64,000 bases of DNA from Colletotrichum lupini. Lineage: Eukaryota; Ascomycota; Sordariomycetes; Glomerellales; Glomerellaceae. The notes under the pieces were generated by a model. The model was given only the letters and a program-made list of their open reading frames with translations. It was not told the origin of the DNA and did no database searches. This document shows, one piece after another, positions 1-12,600 of this stretch (position 1 is the first letter of the stretch; every line of letters starts with the position of its first letter). The stretch lies in assembly GCF_023278565.1 (NCBI RefSeq), contig NC_064679.1:1550001-1614000 (forward strand), given 5' to 3'. The position numbers were made by a program, and so were the translations under genes.

Positions 1-3000
1 GACGTAGATGGGATCTGGGCTTCTTCCGTTTTCGTGAGCGGGCAGAGGGACGGTGGCTTAAGGTAGCTTAGCTTCCTTTTGCATTTGTTCTGGAAAAGGC
101 GGCGGGAGTCGCGGGAGGGGAACATCGGTGGTCTTGGCGATGGAGGGGGATTGGGGTGGACGGCTTACCTCATTTCAGCTTGACTGTCAAGCCTCGACGG
201 AGTTTGGTTCGTCTGTGAGGTTGAGAGTCTTCAGTTAGAGACTCGCGATGGTACGAGATAAGGTGTCATCCTGTTCAGGAACAGAAGACCCAGATGTTGT
301 GAAAGGTGTGTGTGGATTAGACTGATAGGGTGAAAGGGTTGAAGCAGAAAGAATAAGGAATGCTTATTTCTCATGTCATGCATCATCCCCCGAGGAGCAG
401 GGTGGCTGAGCAGCATGTAAAGAAATGCTCCGATTGAGGGAGTTCCTCTCGCTATTCTAGAGTCTATCCATCTATGATAGCAATCCCTCCGTGGTGGTGC
501 ATGGTGTATGCTCCTCGCTTACCTTGCTCACCGGTCGATTCCTTGACGCTTAATCACCGCGCCTATTGAAGTAGTAATATGACAGCGAATTCAATCTTCT
601 TCATCAGATGTTCAGAACCCCCATCTTCTGTCCCGTCTCTCCACAAATGACCAAACCTCCCCAACTTCCCAGAGCCCCCCAAAAGGACCTCCCCTCAATG
701 CACAGCCCTGTCGGCGAGTCGCTGCCGGGGTCTTGCCTGTCATGTGAACCCTCTTTACTGCGTAGTCTACTCCGTAAGGACCACTATAAACTTGTACGCA
801 GCAAGAGGTTGGAAACGACTTCCCTTTCGGCATTGGGTCCTGCGGGGACACTTTGTTCCCCCTTTTTCACTTAACCTGACACGGGGGGCGCAAGGTGTAT
901 CCGTACGCTCGAGCACGGGATAGTAATCCGTGCCGTTGTCTGTAAAGATGAGGGTTATTGTGAGAAGAAGAAAAAAAAAATTCATCAAGAGGAATCATGA
1001 TGCTGGAAACGGAGGAAGAAACGGAACGAATTTGGCACAGTGCAGTAAACGTCTAGAACTCTTTCGGGATAAACTGCGGCATCAAACTTTTCTCCCATGT
1101 GGAATGATGGCATTTCTCGCCTCTAGCGCGGGACCAGAGGAGGCTTGCTGCACATCTCGGATGCCACACGCGAGCAAAGACCCTTTTTCCTCGATATGTA
1201 TTTGCATTCTTCCAGGTACAGATCTTCCGGTCCTCCGTACTGCTTGAGCATTTCGGCCGTGTACAGGACGCCGATGGGAACAGGAGCCCTCAATCGGCCG
1301 GATACGTGATATCCCGACCTGCATAAGATGAAGAATGGTATCCGTATGAAAGGTATGAAAGGACTTTGTTGAATGGGCCTCGTATTCATCGACCACCAAC
1401 CCATCCCCTTCTTGCCGCGAAGAGCCTAGCATTCCTTGGGGATCGTCTGCCACTACACAGAAAGGGTGCAGGGCCACAGGGCGTGTGATGTGGGTGAGTG
1501 GGACACACATTCGAGGTGTCAAAAATAGCCACAGCCACAGCGAGCGGCGGCCCTGCCGATGCGCTACAGCGCTACTACGCGGTATGCAAAGCGTTCCCGT
1601 GCTTCTGGCTGGGGGGGGGGGGGGTCCATGCTGCTCTGGGCTCTTCCATTGAAGCCAAGCGGCGGCACGGCATCTCGCTGGTGCTGTGGACGGAGTACTT
1701 TGTACAGTAGTGGTGGGTGTCCCGAGCTCTGACAGAGGGAGAGAATTTTGGATGGCAGTTTTTAGGGTATTCTGCCCAATGAGGTCGTCCGATGCTCCGT
1801 CTTCTATGCGATTCCGTCCACGAGACTGAGGAACAACACCTGGCTGGAGGTGCTGGTTTGTGTACGTACCGAGGCTGGATACCCTACTACGTACCTCATG
1901 TTCTTCCAACTGGGCGTTGCATGTTCCTGCAGATGCTGACATGTAAAGACATGCATTGTACATGGAAAACTGCCATCGTGAGATGTATTCTAGAATACGA
2001 AAATCCAACATTCAATAGTAGACTTACTTAACAACCCCAGAATCCCATCCAACGTGAGGTGAGTAGATAGGAAGCAAATAGCCACGATGTCAAGTGGAAG
2101 AGTGAATGACTTGAGCAGCAGGTACACAAAAGGATACGTACCGCATCCCTCAACCTGGTAGTGGTGGGTCGGGTCAAGTGGATCCCAAGCCTCGAGACCC
2201 TATTAGCGCAAGAATTGCAAGGACCTGAGGCGAACCAATCCCCTTGGCCGTGTTTTTTTACGTATGCATTTTTTATGATGTTTTTTTAATGCTGTTTTTT
2301 TCTTCTTTCTTTCCAAGGTACGGAGTAAGGTGCCGCAGCTACCTATCCGTACCTAGTAACCCTGCGCAGTATGTATGTATGTGAATGAGTTTTTCCTGGG
2401 CTGCCAACCGCACTCCTCCAGCGATGGACCCGGATATCGGCGCACCCACCGACTGGGATGTTCCAGGAGTGACATACGCAATCCTCCAGGCTCAACAAGC
2501 TTCCTCTCCAGTGGTCTTTCCTTCTCACTGTTCTCCTCCACGCCTCTCCACCTTTCCCATCCCTCCTTCATCCCATCCGTCCCCTACTCCTACCGTAAGG
2601 TACATAGCAGTCCTTCACTGTCTCTTCACCATCCCTCCGTGTCGTGCCGTAACCTAAACTTCGTCCTACATACGCTCGCTTCAAGGCCGACTTCCCCTCG
2701 CTTTTCCCAACTCTTCCCTCCTCCTCCTCCCCCCAATCCCGCGATCCCGCCGACCCTCCGCCAGTCGTTCCATTCTCCCCATCGTCTCCCTCTCTTCGCG
2801 CCGCTTCGACGACATCTGTGGCTCCACTAATTGTCCCAATCGAACCCTCCCGTTGCTCGCGTGCCTGGGAACCAGCTGCTCCTTTCCAAGGGCCCTTTTG
2901 ACGATCTCTTCTCTCCCCGACTCTCGCTGCAGCAAACCACGTCATCCATCTGATTTCAGGCCTCTTTGCTCACTTCCCAGCGGTCTTTGTGCGCCCGGTA

Positions 3001-3264
3001 ACATTACACGGCGACCCAACCCGAAAACAATTCTTTGCGACGAACAACCAGTAGAAGCCCCCGTTGAACAAGCTCCTGTGCCATCGTCCTGAATCCCAAT
3101 CACCCACCCGACTAGCCGACCGAGTTTCTCCCTCGACCACCATTTTTCGAAGATTTGGTGCAAAGATAACATCAACAACCAGATCTCTCGCTGCCCTCTT
3201 CCTCGCCGAGGCCAACTAGAGACGCGACTCGCCCCCCTCGCCCCAAGGGGCCTCAACCTTCAAG
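1..3264. other. Gene-poor left flank and CSC1 leader
   Basis: I see no convincing gene here. The longest open frame (1082-2011, minus) overlaps a run of 14 G at 1611-1624 and shows no recognisable family. A second minus frame at 1123-1404 contains a protein-like stretch (IGVLYTAEMLKQYGGPEDLY) that could be a gene relic, but I cannot assign it. Two copies of TACGGAGTA (one inverted) lie at 768-776 and 2319-2327. T-rich runs occur at about 2253-2306. From about 2500 to 3264 the + strand is strongly pyrimidine-rich, as is typical of fungal core promoters and leaders, and probably belongs to the CSC1-like gene that follows. Confidence 0.6.
1611..1624. repeat. G14 homopolymer
   Basis: Fourteen consecutive G on the + strand in non-coding DNA. 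Confidence 0.95.
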
Positions 3265-6200
3265 ATGAGCACCGACGCCGGAAAAGAGCTGTTGGACTTG
3301 CTGAAGAACCCCTTCAGTTCTCAGGTCTGTAAACCCTCCATCACTACTGAGCTTTTGACAATTCGTGCTGGATGCTGACTGCCATATAGCTCGCCAAGAA
3401 CTCAGTCTGGGCTGCTCTGGGCACCTCACTCGGTGTCACTGTCGGTATCGCCGTCACCTTCTCCTTTCTTCGACCGTACAATCAGTCCGTTTATGCGCCC
3501 AAGTTGAAGCATGCCGACGAGAAACATGCTCCGCCGCCCATCGGCAAGAAGATCTGGTCCTGGATCCCGCCGCTATGGAATACGACCGAGGATGAGCTGG
3601 TGCACCACGTCGGCATGGACGCAACCGTATTCCTCCGCTTCGTTCGCATGTGCTTATACATCTTCGCGACCATCTCTGTGTTTGGCCTTGGAATCCTCAT
3701 TCCCACCTACCTCAGCACTGCAGAGAGCAGTTCGACCAAGGATAGATCCTGGATCGACTTGATTACTCCCATTGCAGTATGGGGCAATGCGTACTGGGCA
3801 CAAGTCGCAGTTGCGTATATCATCACCTTTGTTGTTATGGGCTTCTTGTGGTGGAACTACCGCAAGGTCTTGCGCCTCCGACGCAAGTATTTCGAGAGCG
3901 AGGAGTACCAAAACAGTTTGCACGCCCGGACCCTCATGGTAAGATTGATTTTCGGATGACGTACCACTGGGAGCTTCAAACTGACCCCAGCAGATGTACG
4001 ATATTCCCAAAGCCAAATGCTCCGACGAAGGCATCGCGACCATCATCGACGAAGTTGTGCCGGCCTCATCCTTCTCTCGCACCGCCATCGCCCGTAACGT
4101 CAGGGAACTCCCCAAGCTGATTGAGCAACATGACCATACCGTTCGCAAGTTGGAGGTGGTACTGGCAAAGTATATGAAGAAACCCGACCAACTCCCGGCT
4201 GCCAGACCGATGTGCAAGCCCTCCAAGAAGGACCCGTCTTTCGCGACGTATCCCAAGGGACAGAAGGTCGACGCTATCGAATACCTGACACAGCGCATCA
4301 AGGAGCTCGAACTGTTGATCAAGGAGGTTCGACAGAGTGTCGACAAGCGAAGCACCATGCCCTATGGCTTTGCCAGTTACGCAGATATTGCAGAGGCGCA
4401 CAACATTGCCTACGCCAGCCGCAAGAAGCACCCGCACGGCGCAACAATCACCATGGCCCCGCGCCCGAACGATATTCTGTGGGATAACCTGGTCCTGACG
4501 CCCTCGATTCGTCGCACAAAGCGTATTGTGAACAACCTCTGGATCGCGTTGCTTACCATTGTCTGGATCGCTCCCAACGCCATGATCGCCATCTTCCTCA
4601 TCGACCTCAACAACCTCGGCAAGGTCTGGCCCGCCTTCCAGACGGAACTTCAAACCAATCCCGAATGGTGGTCCATTGTCCAAGGTATCGCATCTCCTGG
4701 TTTGATGTCGCTGGTCTACCTCGTCCTGCCCATGATCTTCCGTCGACTCTCGATGAAAGCTGGAGATCAGACCAAGACGGGTCGTGAGAGGCACGTTTTG
4801 GCCAAGTTGTACGCTTTCTTCGTGTTCAACAACTTGATCGTGTTCTCGCTCTTCAGCACCGTTTGGTCGCTTGTGTCGGCTATTGTGAGCGAGACTAGCG
4901 AAAAGAGCGTCGATGCCTGGCAGGCCATTATCGATCAAAACTTGGCAACCACCATCTTCACGGCGCTTTGCTCAGTCAGTCCCTTCTGGGTCACTTGGCT
5001 CCTCCAGCGCAACCTTGGTGCTGCCATCGATCTCGCCCAGCTTTGGAAACTCATCTACAGCTTCTTCGTGCGCAAATTCTCGAGCCCGACGCCCAGAGAG
5101 CTCATTGAGCTTACGGCACCTCCCACCTTTGAGTACGCCTCTTACTACAACTACTTCCTCTACTACGCGACAGTTGCACTGGGTTTCTCTGGCATCCAGC
5201 CCTTGGTTCTTCCTGCCGCCGCGTTGTACTACGGAATCGACTACTGGCTCAAGAAGTACCTCTTGCTCTACATCTTCGTCACCAAGACTGAGTCCGGAGG
5301 CATGTTCTGGCGCGTGCTCTTCAATCGCATGCTCTTTGCCGTCTTCCTATCCAACTGCGTCTTCTTCCTCAGCTCATGGGCGCGAGCCGACTGGGCCTAC
5401 CATAGCCAGGCCTTCGCCATTATCCCTCTGCCCATTTGCTTGATCATCTTTAAGGTCGTCTGCTCCCGATTGTACGACGACAAGATCCATTACCTCTCGA
5501 CCACCAACGTTGCCAAGCACCCCGAGGCTGGCGTGATGAAGGAAACTCGCCTTCGCAGTGAGCGCTTGGCTTCGCGTTTCGGCCACCCGGCCTTGTACAA
5601 GCCTCTCATCACTCCGATGGTGCATCAAAAGGCCCAACCTTACTTGCATGTCGTGTACAAGGGTCGCCTTTCGGACGGAAGAGATGTCAACACTGTTGAC
5701 ATGATGAGTGTTTCTGGATACTCGGATGTGTATGCGTTGGATCCCATGAAGTCTGGCAAGCCTGGCAAGTCAGCCGGTATTCCCGGTTTCGAGTTCGTTT
5801 CCGAGTCCAACCTGGATTTCGAATTCTACAAGAACAGAGCGGAATTCGCAGAGGAGCATGGCCAAGGCGACATCTTTGGAAGGGATCCTGACATCATGCG
5901 CCCCGGCACCCCTGGATCAATGTCCGATTTCGGCTCTCGCCCCGGAACGCCCACGAATGCTGCTTTGCAGGGCGGCATGACAGGTCAGCGCCGCGACATG
6001 TCCGGTTCTAGGCCTACTCCGCCTGCCGGGTACATGTCGCCAACTGGAAGCGGCCGTCAGTCCCCTACCATGGGACCGCCCCAAGCTGGCTTCGCTCAGC
6101 AAGCGACCATGGGCGAGCGGTCCCGTAGCCCCCTGTACACCATCAACAGCAACGGCAGTGACACGGCGCTCGTGAGAAATGCCGCGGGCATGCCAATGAG

Positions 6201-6357
6201 CGCACCCACGGGTGGACCGAGTGTCGGCGCCCTGGGCGGCGGACCGAGGGGATATAGTGGACTTCCTCAGGCTGACGCCGAGACGCCCGACCCGGACCCG
6301 ACCCAATACGACTACTTCCGTGGGTCAGCAAGGCGGCGCCAAAACGACCAATGGTAG
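3265..6357 (+). CDS. CSC1/RSN1-family calcium-permeable stress-gated channel
   Basis: Exons 3265-3324, 3390-3938 and 3994-6357 encode 990 residues. The family (DUF221/RSN1, yeast Csc1/Phm7, plant OSCA) forms mechanosensitive or osmosensitive cation channels or lipid scramblases in membranes. In order I see an N-terminal membrane region (about 25-185), a cytosolic domain with the conserved RTLM/YDIPK junction at the second intron, the seven-helix RSN1 core (about 385-695), a Phm7-type C-terminal segment (about 738-775), and a Pro/Gly/Ser-rich tail (about 835-990). The start at 3265 was chosen because exon 1 ends in phase 0 and joins the first helix cleanly. The second acceptor is a CAGCAG tandem, so one extra Gln is possible at the junction. 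The gene converges on the acetyltransferase downstream. The family call is firm; the transported ion and the membrane are inferred. Confidence 0.93.
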
Positions 6358-6994
6358 TTGATTGAGAAGGTGTCATGATTGGTTTTCAACTTTTTTTTTG
6401 TGTTGTGAGCAATGGTAGAGCGAAGGGTTGCCTCGCGGTCCGGGATCTGGTCTCCATGTGATGGCATTGCATTCTCGGCGTTGATTTGAGAGAGGGGGGG
6501 AGCCCGAAGAGAGGTTCTTCCATGGGTGGACTGCGGGCTGTGAGCAACAGGATCCCCCATCATCTCGACCGGGCCCTGTTTGTACTTTTTTCCTCATTCA
6601 TCAAAATGGTAATGATCAAAGAGACGAGACATAGACTGAAGATTTGCGTGGGACGATGGTACATAACGGTGCTCTCCCTCGAGCAATTGTTTCCCCTGGC
6701 GCGAAGCTGGTAGGAAACAGATTATAGATTTAATGAGTAACCCTTCCGCATTTCTTGTTCATGACTTGTTTGGTTCCCATTGATTTAGATGTGACTCCCT
6801 AGTTAGATACTTGTTGATCCTTTCATATGTCGCCGGGCAGTGTAGCCGTACCACATATTGATCCTAACACCTTTCATTTCTATTATCATTACTTTGGTTT
6901 TCTGTCCGAGGATACTTCATCTCGACGGTATAATCGTCTAGGAGAAACTAGCTTCTCTCGTAATCTCATCAACGTTACCCCAATTACCAATTTC
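6358..6994. other. Convergent 3' intergenic region
   Basis: The stretch lies between the 3' ends of the CSC1-like gene (+) and the acetyltransferase (-). It should hold the 3' UTRs and polyadenylation sites of both. Short T-rich and A-rich runs are present (for example a T run near 6390), but I cannot place a poly(A) signal with confidence. No gene is seen. Confidence 0.6.
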
Positions 6995-8596
6995 TCACAA
7001 GCGCTCGCCCTCGGCGAGCTTTCTCGTCCACACCTCCAAATCACCAGCTAACCCCTCAACGACCTCCGGGCTGGTAACGGCCTCGTTCCACGTCACCGTG
7101 ATGGTCGTCTCGCCGCCGGCGATGCCGGCTACGTTGACGCAGAAGGCTTGGGCGACGGTGCCGGCCGATTGGGAGAAGACGGCGCGGGTTAATTTCCACC
7201 CGTCTTCGCCCTCAGCCTCGGCCTGACCGTCGCTGCTTCTGCTGCCCTCGATGGCGCCCAGGTTACTCACCTCCCAACTGTTCCCCCTCGGCTTGCCGTC
7301 TTTTTTTCGGAAGAAGTCGTGGAAGTCGCTTACGTAGCGGAGCATTGCTGTGATGTCGTCGTTGGGCAGGCTCGTTAGGCGCGTTTGGAGGTCGGTTTTG
7401 ATGGAGGATGCGACGGTCCAGATTGCGGTTTCGAGGGTTGGATCCGAGGAGGAGGAAGAGTCGCGGAGGGCGGCGGTGAGAGACTCTGAGATGGGATGGC
7501 TCGTCGAGGTTACCAGGACGCACATTTTGTTATCGGTGTCGAGAGTTGGGTCTTGCGCGAAGCGGCGCATGCTGATGGCGGACGACGGTTCAAAGGACGG
7601 TGCTGTCTCTGAGGGGAGATGTCGCGCGAGGGAGGCTGCGACGAGGGCGTGGATGAGGGGCGTCAGAGTCAGGCCTTGCGCGCGGCATGCTGCGAGGAGG
7701 TTGGAGACTGCGGGGGCGGGGACGGCGACGATGCGGACGTTTGTGTGGAAGGGCGTGTCGAGGCGTATGGCTTCGCCCGTCCAGGGCGTCGCGGCCGGCT
7801 TCGGTTTGAGCCAGGCGGGGCCGAAGGCGGACCATAGTTCGCGGAGGAAGTAGGGCCAGGAGATGCGGCCGTTGACGAGGTTTTCTTGGGGGAGGGGGAG
7901 CGTCGGAGGGGTTGGGAGGGTGAGGATGTTGTTGGGCTGGAGGTGGTGGGTGGTGGAGGGGGAGGGGTTGTTTAGGGCGTTGAGGAGGCGTCTGTGGAAG
8001 ATTGAGCCGCTTGTGCCGTCGCTTATTGCGTGGTGGAAGAAGTAGAGTACTTCGATCTCTGGTGGTGGTTCACAGCCTTGTGAGGGCTGGGTTGGGATGA
8101 TGGAGATCTTCCATGGTGGACGTTGGGTTAGCTCGGGCCAGAGCTGGTCGTGTTGGTGGGAGAGGTGTTTGCAGAGGGTCGCGTCCGGGCCGCTGGCACC
8201 GGTGTTGAAATCGGGGCCGGAGCCGGAGCCGGGGTGGGACGGAGGGAACCACTGAATATGGTTTGACAAGTTGATTTGTGGCACGCGCACGAACGAGGAC
8301 GTCTGTCTGTCTTCGTCGGCGATGCCGACCTGCATGAAGGGTTGCTCTGCGATGACCTGTGCGACGGCGTCTTGGAGAAGTTGCTTGGCTTGGGAGAGGG
8401 TTGAGATGCCCTGTGGGAGCGCGTAGCGGCCGGTGTCGGCGACGCAGCGGTAGAGGCCAAGGGAGTGGCGGGCTGTTGAGTACGTTTCCCTGTGTTCATG
8501 TCAGTTTGGTTCGTGCGAGGGTGGTATCAGGAAAGTGAGTTTGAATGTATCATACATGTTGCCGCATGGCCGGATTACTTCTGTTTGTGGGGTCAT
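6995..8596 (-). CDS. Alcohol O-acetyltransferase family protein (AATase)
   Basis: Exon 1 is 8556-8596 and exon 2 is 6995-8489, with an intron at 8490-8555. Together they encode 511 residues. The protein matches the fungal AATase family (yeast Atf1/2-like), which acetylates alcohols or similar acceptors using acetyl-CoA. The N-terminus has the family signature around the splice junction (ETYSTARHSLGLYRC). The acyltransferase motif HxxxD is seen as H167-A-I-S-D171 within FFHHAISDG. The length suits the family (about 480-540 residues). The start at 8596 was chosen because exon 1 supplies the reading phase needed to reach the conserved segment; the longest single open frame begins only at residue 66. 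The substrate cannot be told from sequence. It is divergently placed from the coiled-coil gene, about 1 kb away. Confidence 0.88.
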
Positions 8597-9633
8597 GACT
8601 TGCTCCTTAGTTGGAGCTGGTGTATGGATGGCAGACGATGATTCTCGTCAATGGGACTAAGAAGTTTCTAAGCAGATTAGTCGTGAGTCGTGACTGCTAA
8701 TGATGAACCAATACTTTGTGAGGTATGCTTATGCCGTTCATTCGTGATGTACTCCGTAATGACTGCTCGGATGAGCTGGAGCCTGGAGATGACGGGGTAT
8801 ACTGGATTCCTCCGCTTTGTTGCGTCGAGTACCTGGTCCCTGCAGGCGTTCCTGAGCACCCAGGGGTTCTCATCCTGAAGGGGCATAGCTCCCCGAGTTG
8901 CCCATTCATTGAATGGGCCATTGGACAGGGGGTGGGCAGGACGAGTCGTACCGGTATAATGTTCGCTTAGGATATGAAAGTTGAATGAGCTGTGGGGGCC
9001 TTCGGATAGTGAACACGACATCAAAGAAGATTAGCCAGGCACGCCAGACATGTGAACAAAGGTCGTTTGTTATTCTGGGAAACAAGACCCAGAAACGTGG
9101 TTACGGGATACCGTTACACGTCTTTGAGAGCCGCGTGACGGCGCGCCGTTTCCAGAACGGGGATCGGCCATTCAGGGTCCAGACCGGCGCAATTTTGGAG
9201 CTTGGACCATTTTGGACCGGATGGTCCCGATTAGTCATTTCCTATCTGTTTTTCCGCCCCGAGATTAGGAGGGGCAGTGTGGGGGTTGATCCAAATGGGA
9301 AAGAAGCACCAGGGGTGGCCCCCGGTCAATTTCCCTAGGAAGACGCGGTTCACCACTTGCTCGCTCGCCGACCCAAAATATTGTCTTTCCCCATTGCGCG
9401 ACCACCTTTCCCCTGATGACAATGCGAATAAACGCGGCTAGGTTGACCATCTCGGCCTCATAGCTCTGAAAAGCTCGTGTCGCTGTTTCTACTGCGTTCT
9501 CGTACTGTTATGACGCGACCAGTCGCCAAATCGCATCGCAAGAAAATGCAGCTGCGCGCAGCTTGACAACATACCATCACCACTACACTGTCGCCACCAC
9601 TACCTACGAACGTGGCCACAACCCCAAAACGCC
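8597..9633. other. Divergent upstream region
   Basis: About 1 kb separates the starts of the acetyltransferase (-) and the coiled-coil gene (+), so it should contain both promoters. One inverted copy of TACGGAGTA lies at 8750-8758. The open frames in this stretch are short, overlap each other on both strands, and have no recognisable product. I place no TATA box. Confidence 0.55.
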
Positions 9634-12600
9634 ATGGAATACAATCGATCGCCGTCCTTCGGCCTCGGCGCTCGAGCGAATCGTCGCGCTTCTACTCAAT
9701 TGACTATCGACGAGGAAGGCCGTAAACCACTATTCTCCAAACCCTCCCGAGAGAGCCTCGAGCCTCAGAATCCTTCACCAGCTGCGGCAGGAAGTAACAG
9801 ATTCGTATACTCGCCAACAAACGCTCAAACCAGTGCGACCGGCCGACCCCCCTCTCGCGCCGCGATCCCCCGACCTTCGAGCTCCCTTTCGCAGACGCCC
9901 TCCCTCAATTCGAACCACTCCATCGAGATCGTGTCTCCCGGCTCTCGCATCCCCAGACCCAAATCCACAATTGGCATTTTCGCCAAAGGCTCCGGAGTCT
10001 CCGTCGCCGAGGCCTGGAAGCTGGCGGATGAGAACCGTGTCCAAACCCTCGAGAAGGCGCGGCGAGCTACCCCCGCAGCCATCGACGCATCACCAAGCCC
10101 TGCCCCACGCCCCTATACCAATCGACAGGTCTCGGACGAGTCAAAATCGCGGCGATCTCTTGGCAAAGATGCGGTCGACTACAGCCGTCCTAGACCCCTT
10201 TCGAGGATGTCGAGCGACTCGTTGCGAGACAGCTACGTGGGACGGTACGGCGGTAGTCCAGGCTCGAACAGTCTCTCTAGCTCTGGAAGCTTCGATCGTC
10301 GACTGAGTCAGTACGAACGGGAGATGGCAGAGTCGCCGAGCGCGTCTCGGGATCAGGAACAATTCTTTGGTAAGACCAGAGTGGGACCAAAGATTGCCGA
10401 GACAGGACACACCCTGGCGAGGAGGACAAGCAACAGCAGCCTTAACGGGTCTCAGAGTGCGAACCGGCGGGTAAGTAACAGCAGCTTGAATGGAGGCCCG
10501 GGCTTGGGTAGGAGGACAAGCTACGGCAGTCTGAGCGCCAGTCCGCGTCCCGGAGCATTCGCAAAGAGTCATGTTCCTGAAGGACACATCAAGGAGCTCC
10601 TGGAGAAGGATGAGAAGGGTATTAAGCGATCCGCCAGGCCGAAACCAGACGATGACAATGCAGCCGATACACCGTTGCCCTCTGTAGAGACCTCCCGTCT
10701 GCCTCAGGAGCCCACTCCACCAACCTCTCGCCCGGCTTCTACGAACCCGGATTACCGATCCCCGGACAAGAGTTACGCGTGGCAGCTCGACGCGGATTTC
10801 ACGGCGGGAGACTTGCAGATTTCAGACAGTCCACGAATAAGAACCGATGGCGCTGGCTTCAGCGAAGCCTCCGATCGACGATCCTCATACGGCAGCGCTT
10901 ATGCTGAAGAGCAACTCTTGGGGCTGAACGGAAATCTCAGGCGGGAGTCGTCGCTAGGGCCTTCCCCTCGTGCTGGGCGCTCTAATACTCGGATCGACGA
11001 GATTCGTCAGCGGGAAGAGAAAGCTAAGGAAGAGCTTGCCGAGTCACGAAAGGCGCTGCCAAGAGCTAGAAACAATACAAGGCTGGAGGAGATTCGCGAA
11101 AGAGAAGCAGAGGCAGAGGAGCATTTCGCGAAGCTACCCCGACGCTCCTACTACCCGACACCTGATGATTTACCAGACCGTGAAGAAGTCGATACACAAG
11201 CCCCGCCAAAAAACACGAAACTCGACGAGATACGAGCCCGAGAAGCCGAGTCGTTGTCTAAGAAGGCCGTCGCCACTAGTCGATTAGAGGAGATTAGGGA
11301 ACAAAACTCAATGATGTCGAGATCCATATCGCCGGAAGCTCGGCGAAGCGAGGACTTTGCGAGAGAGTCGACGCCTGTCCGAGAAGCGGCTGGGGAGTTA
11401 GTGTGGCCCACAGAGGACGGCGAGCATGTCGCCAACACGCCTGTCACAATCTATCGCAACTCACCTGTACGGGAGCGAAACAAATCGCTGTCTGAGTCGC
11501 CGGCGAACCGAAACGAGCGGGCGAGTCCCAAGTCTGCGAGGCCACTAGGTGCGCATGCGCGAACGGACTCGAGAGACTTGTTGCAGAGGCTCGCCAGAGC
11601 TGCAAGTAGCAGCCCTGCTCCTGAATCCAATAACCAGCCCGCAGCTACAGATGAGAAAAAGTGGCCAAGCATTGAAGACCTCGAGAAGGAAAGGCTGGAA
11701 AAGGCGAATCAGGAGGTAGAGAGATTGGAGAAGGAGAGACGAACGAGAGACAGGCTCGAGAGGGAGAGACTCGATAGGGAGAAGCTGGAGAAGGAGAGGT
11801 TGGAGAGAGAGAAGATCGAGATGGACATGCTCGCTAAGGAGAAACTCGAGAAAGAGAGACTCGAAAAGGAGAAGCTCGAAAAGGAGAAGCTCGAAAAGGA
11901 AAGACTTGAGAAAGAGAAGCTTGAGGAGGAGAAGCGTGAAAAGTTGAAGCTTGAGATGGAAAGGCTCGAGAAAGAAACATCCAAAGAGACTTCGCAGAGA
12001 GCCGAGACACAGCGGCGCAGAAGCGAGCCCAGACGGTCTGCCCCCGAACCCGAACCTAAGGCCAGTCCACCACGACGAAACCGCAGAGAAACTATCAAAG
12101 TATCCGAGCCAGCTTCTACTGAGACGAACGGAACAGATGACTCCAAGTCCAGTTCCACGGACGAGCTGAAAGCGCCGGAGGTAGGGAGGCCCCAATCTCG
12201 TGTGGACTTCGCTGCAAGGCGCCGAGAACGTCGTCAGAGGTCAACCGACTCAGCCAAGGACAACCGTAAGAGCGTGGCCTTGTCGGATGGTGATCCTACC
12301 GACCGCATCGAACAAGAGAGGAACCTTTTCGCGCCTGCGGACAACCAGTCTGAGCGTGGATCGAGAGCACCTTCTGCAGAGCCTACTACCGAGGATGAGG
12401 ATAAGGACCTCGCCGGCGAGACTCCCCGGCCGAAGAAAGTCGACCCGCTATCTCTCCCTACACCTAAAGTGACTGGGGCTTACGTCGAGACGCCTGCGAC
12501 GCTAAAGGTTGAGCGTATCGAGGAGAGTACCCTACCCCCATTGAAGAGGCCTGACCCTTCGTCGAATGCGACTTTCGATAGACCGCAGAGCAGAAGAGGA

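Noticed and set aside
1082..2011. 309-codon minus-strand open frame
   Set aside because: No recognisable domain; it runs through a G14 tract (poly-Pro in this frame) and overlaps other frames. It looks like chance openness.
4066..4938. 290-codon minus frame
   Set aside because: It is antisense to the CSC1-like gene.
7350..7853. 167-codon + frame
   Set aside because: It lies antisense within the acetyltransferase exon and is explained by that gene's codon bias.
11545..12195. 216-codon minus frame rich in Leu/Phe/Ser
   Set aside because: It is the antisense of the Lys/Glu coiled-coil region and has no independent support.
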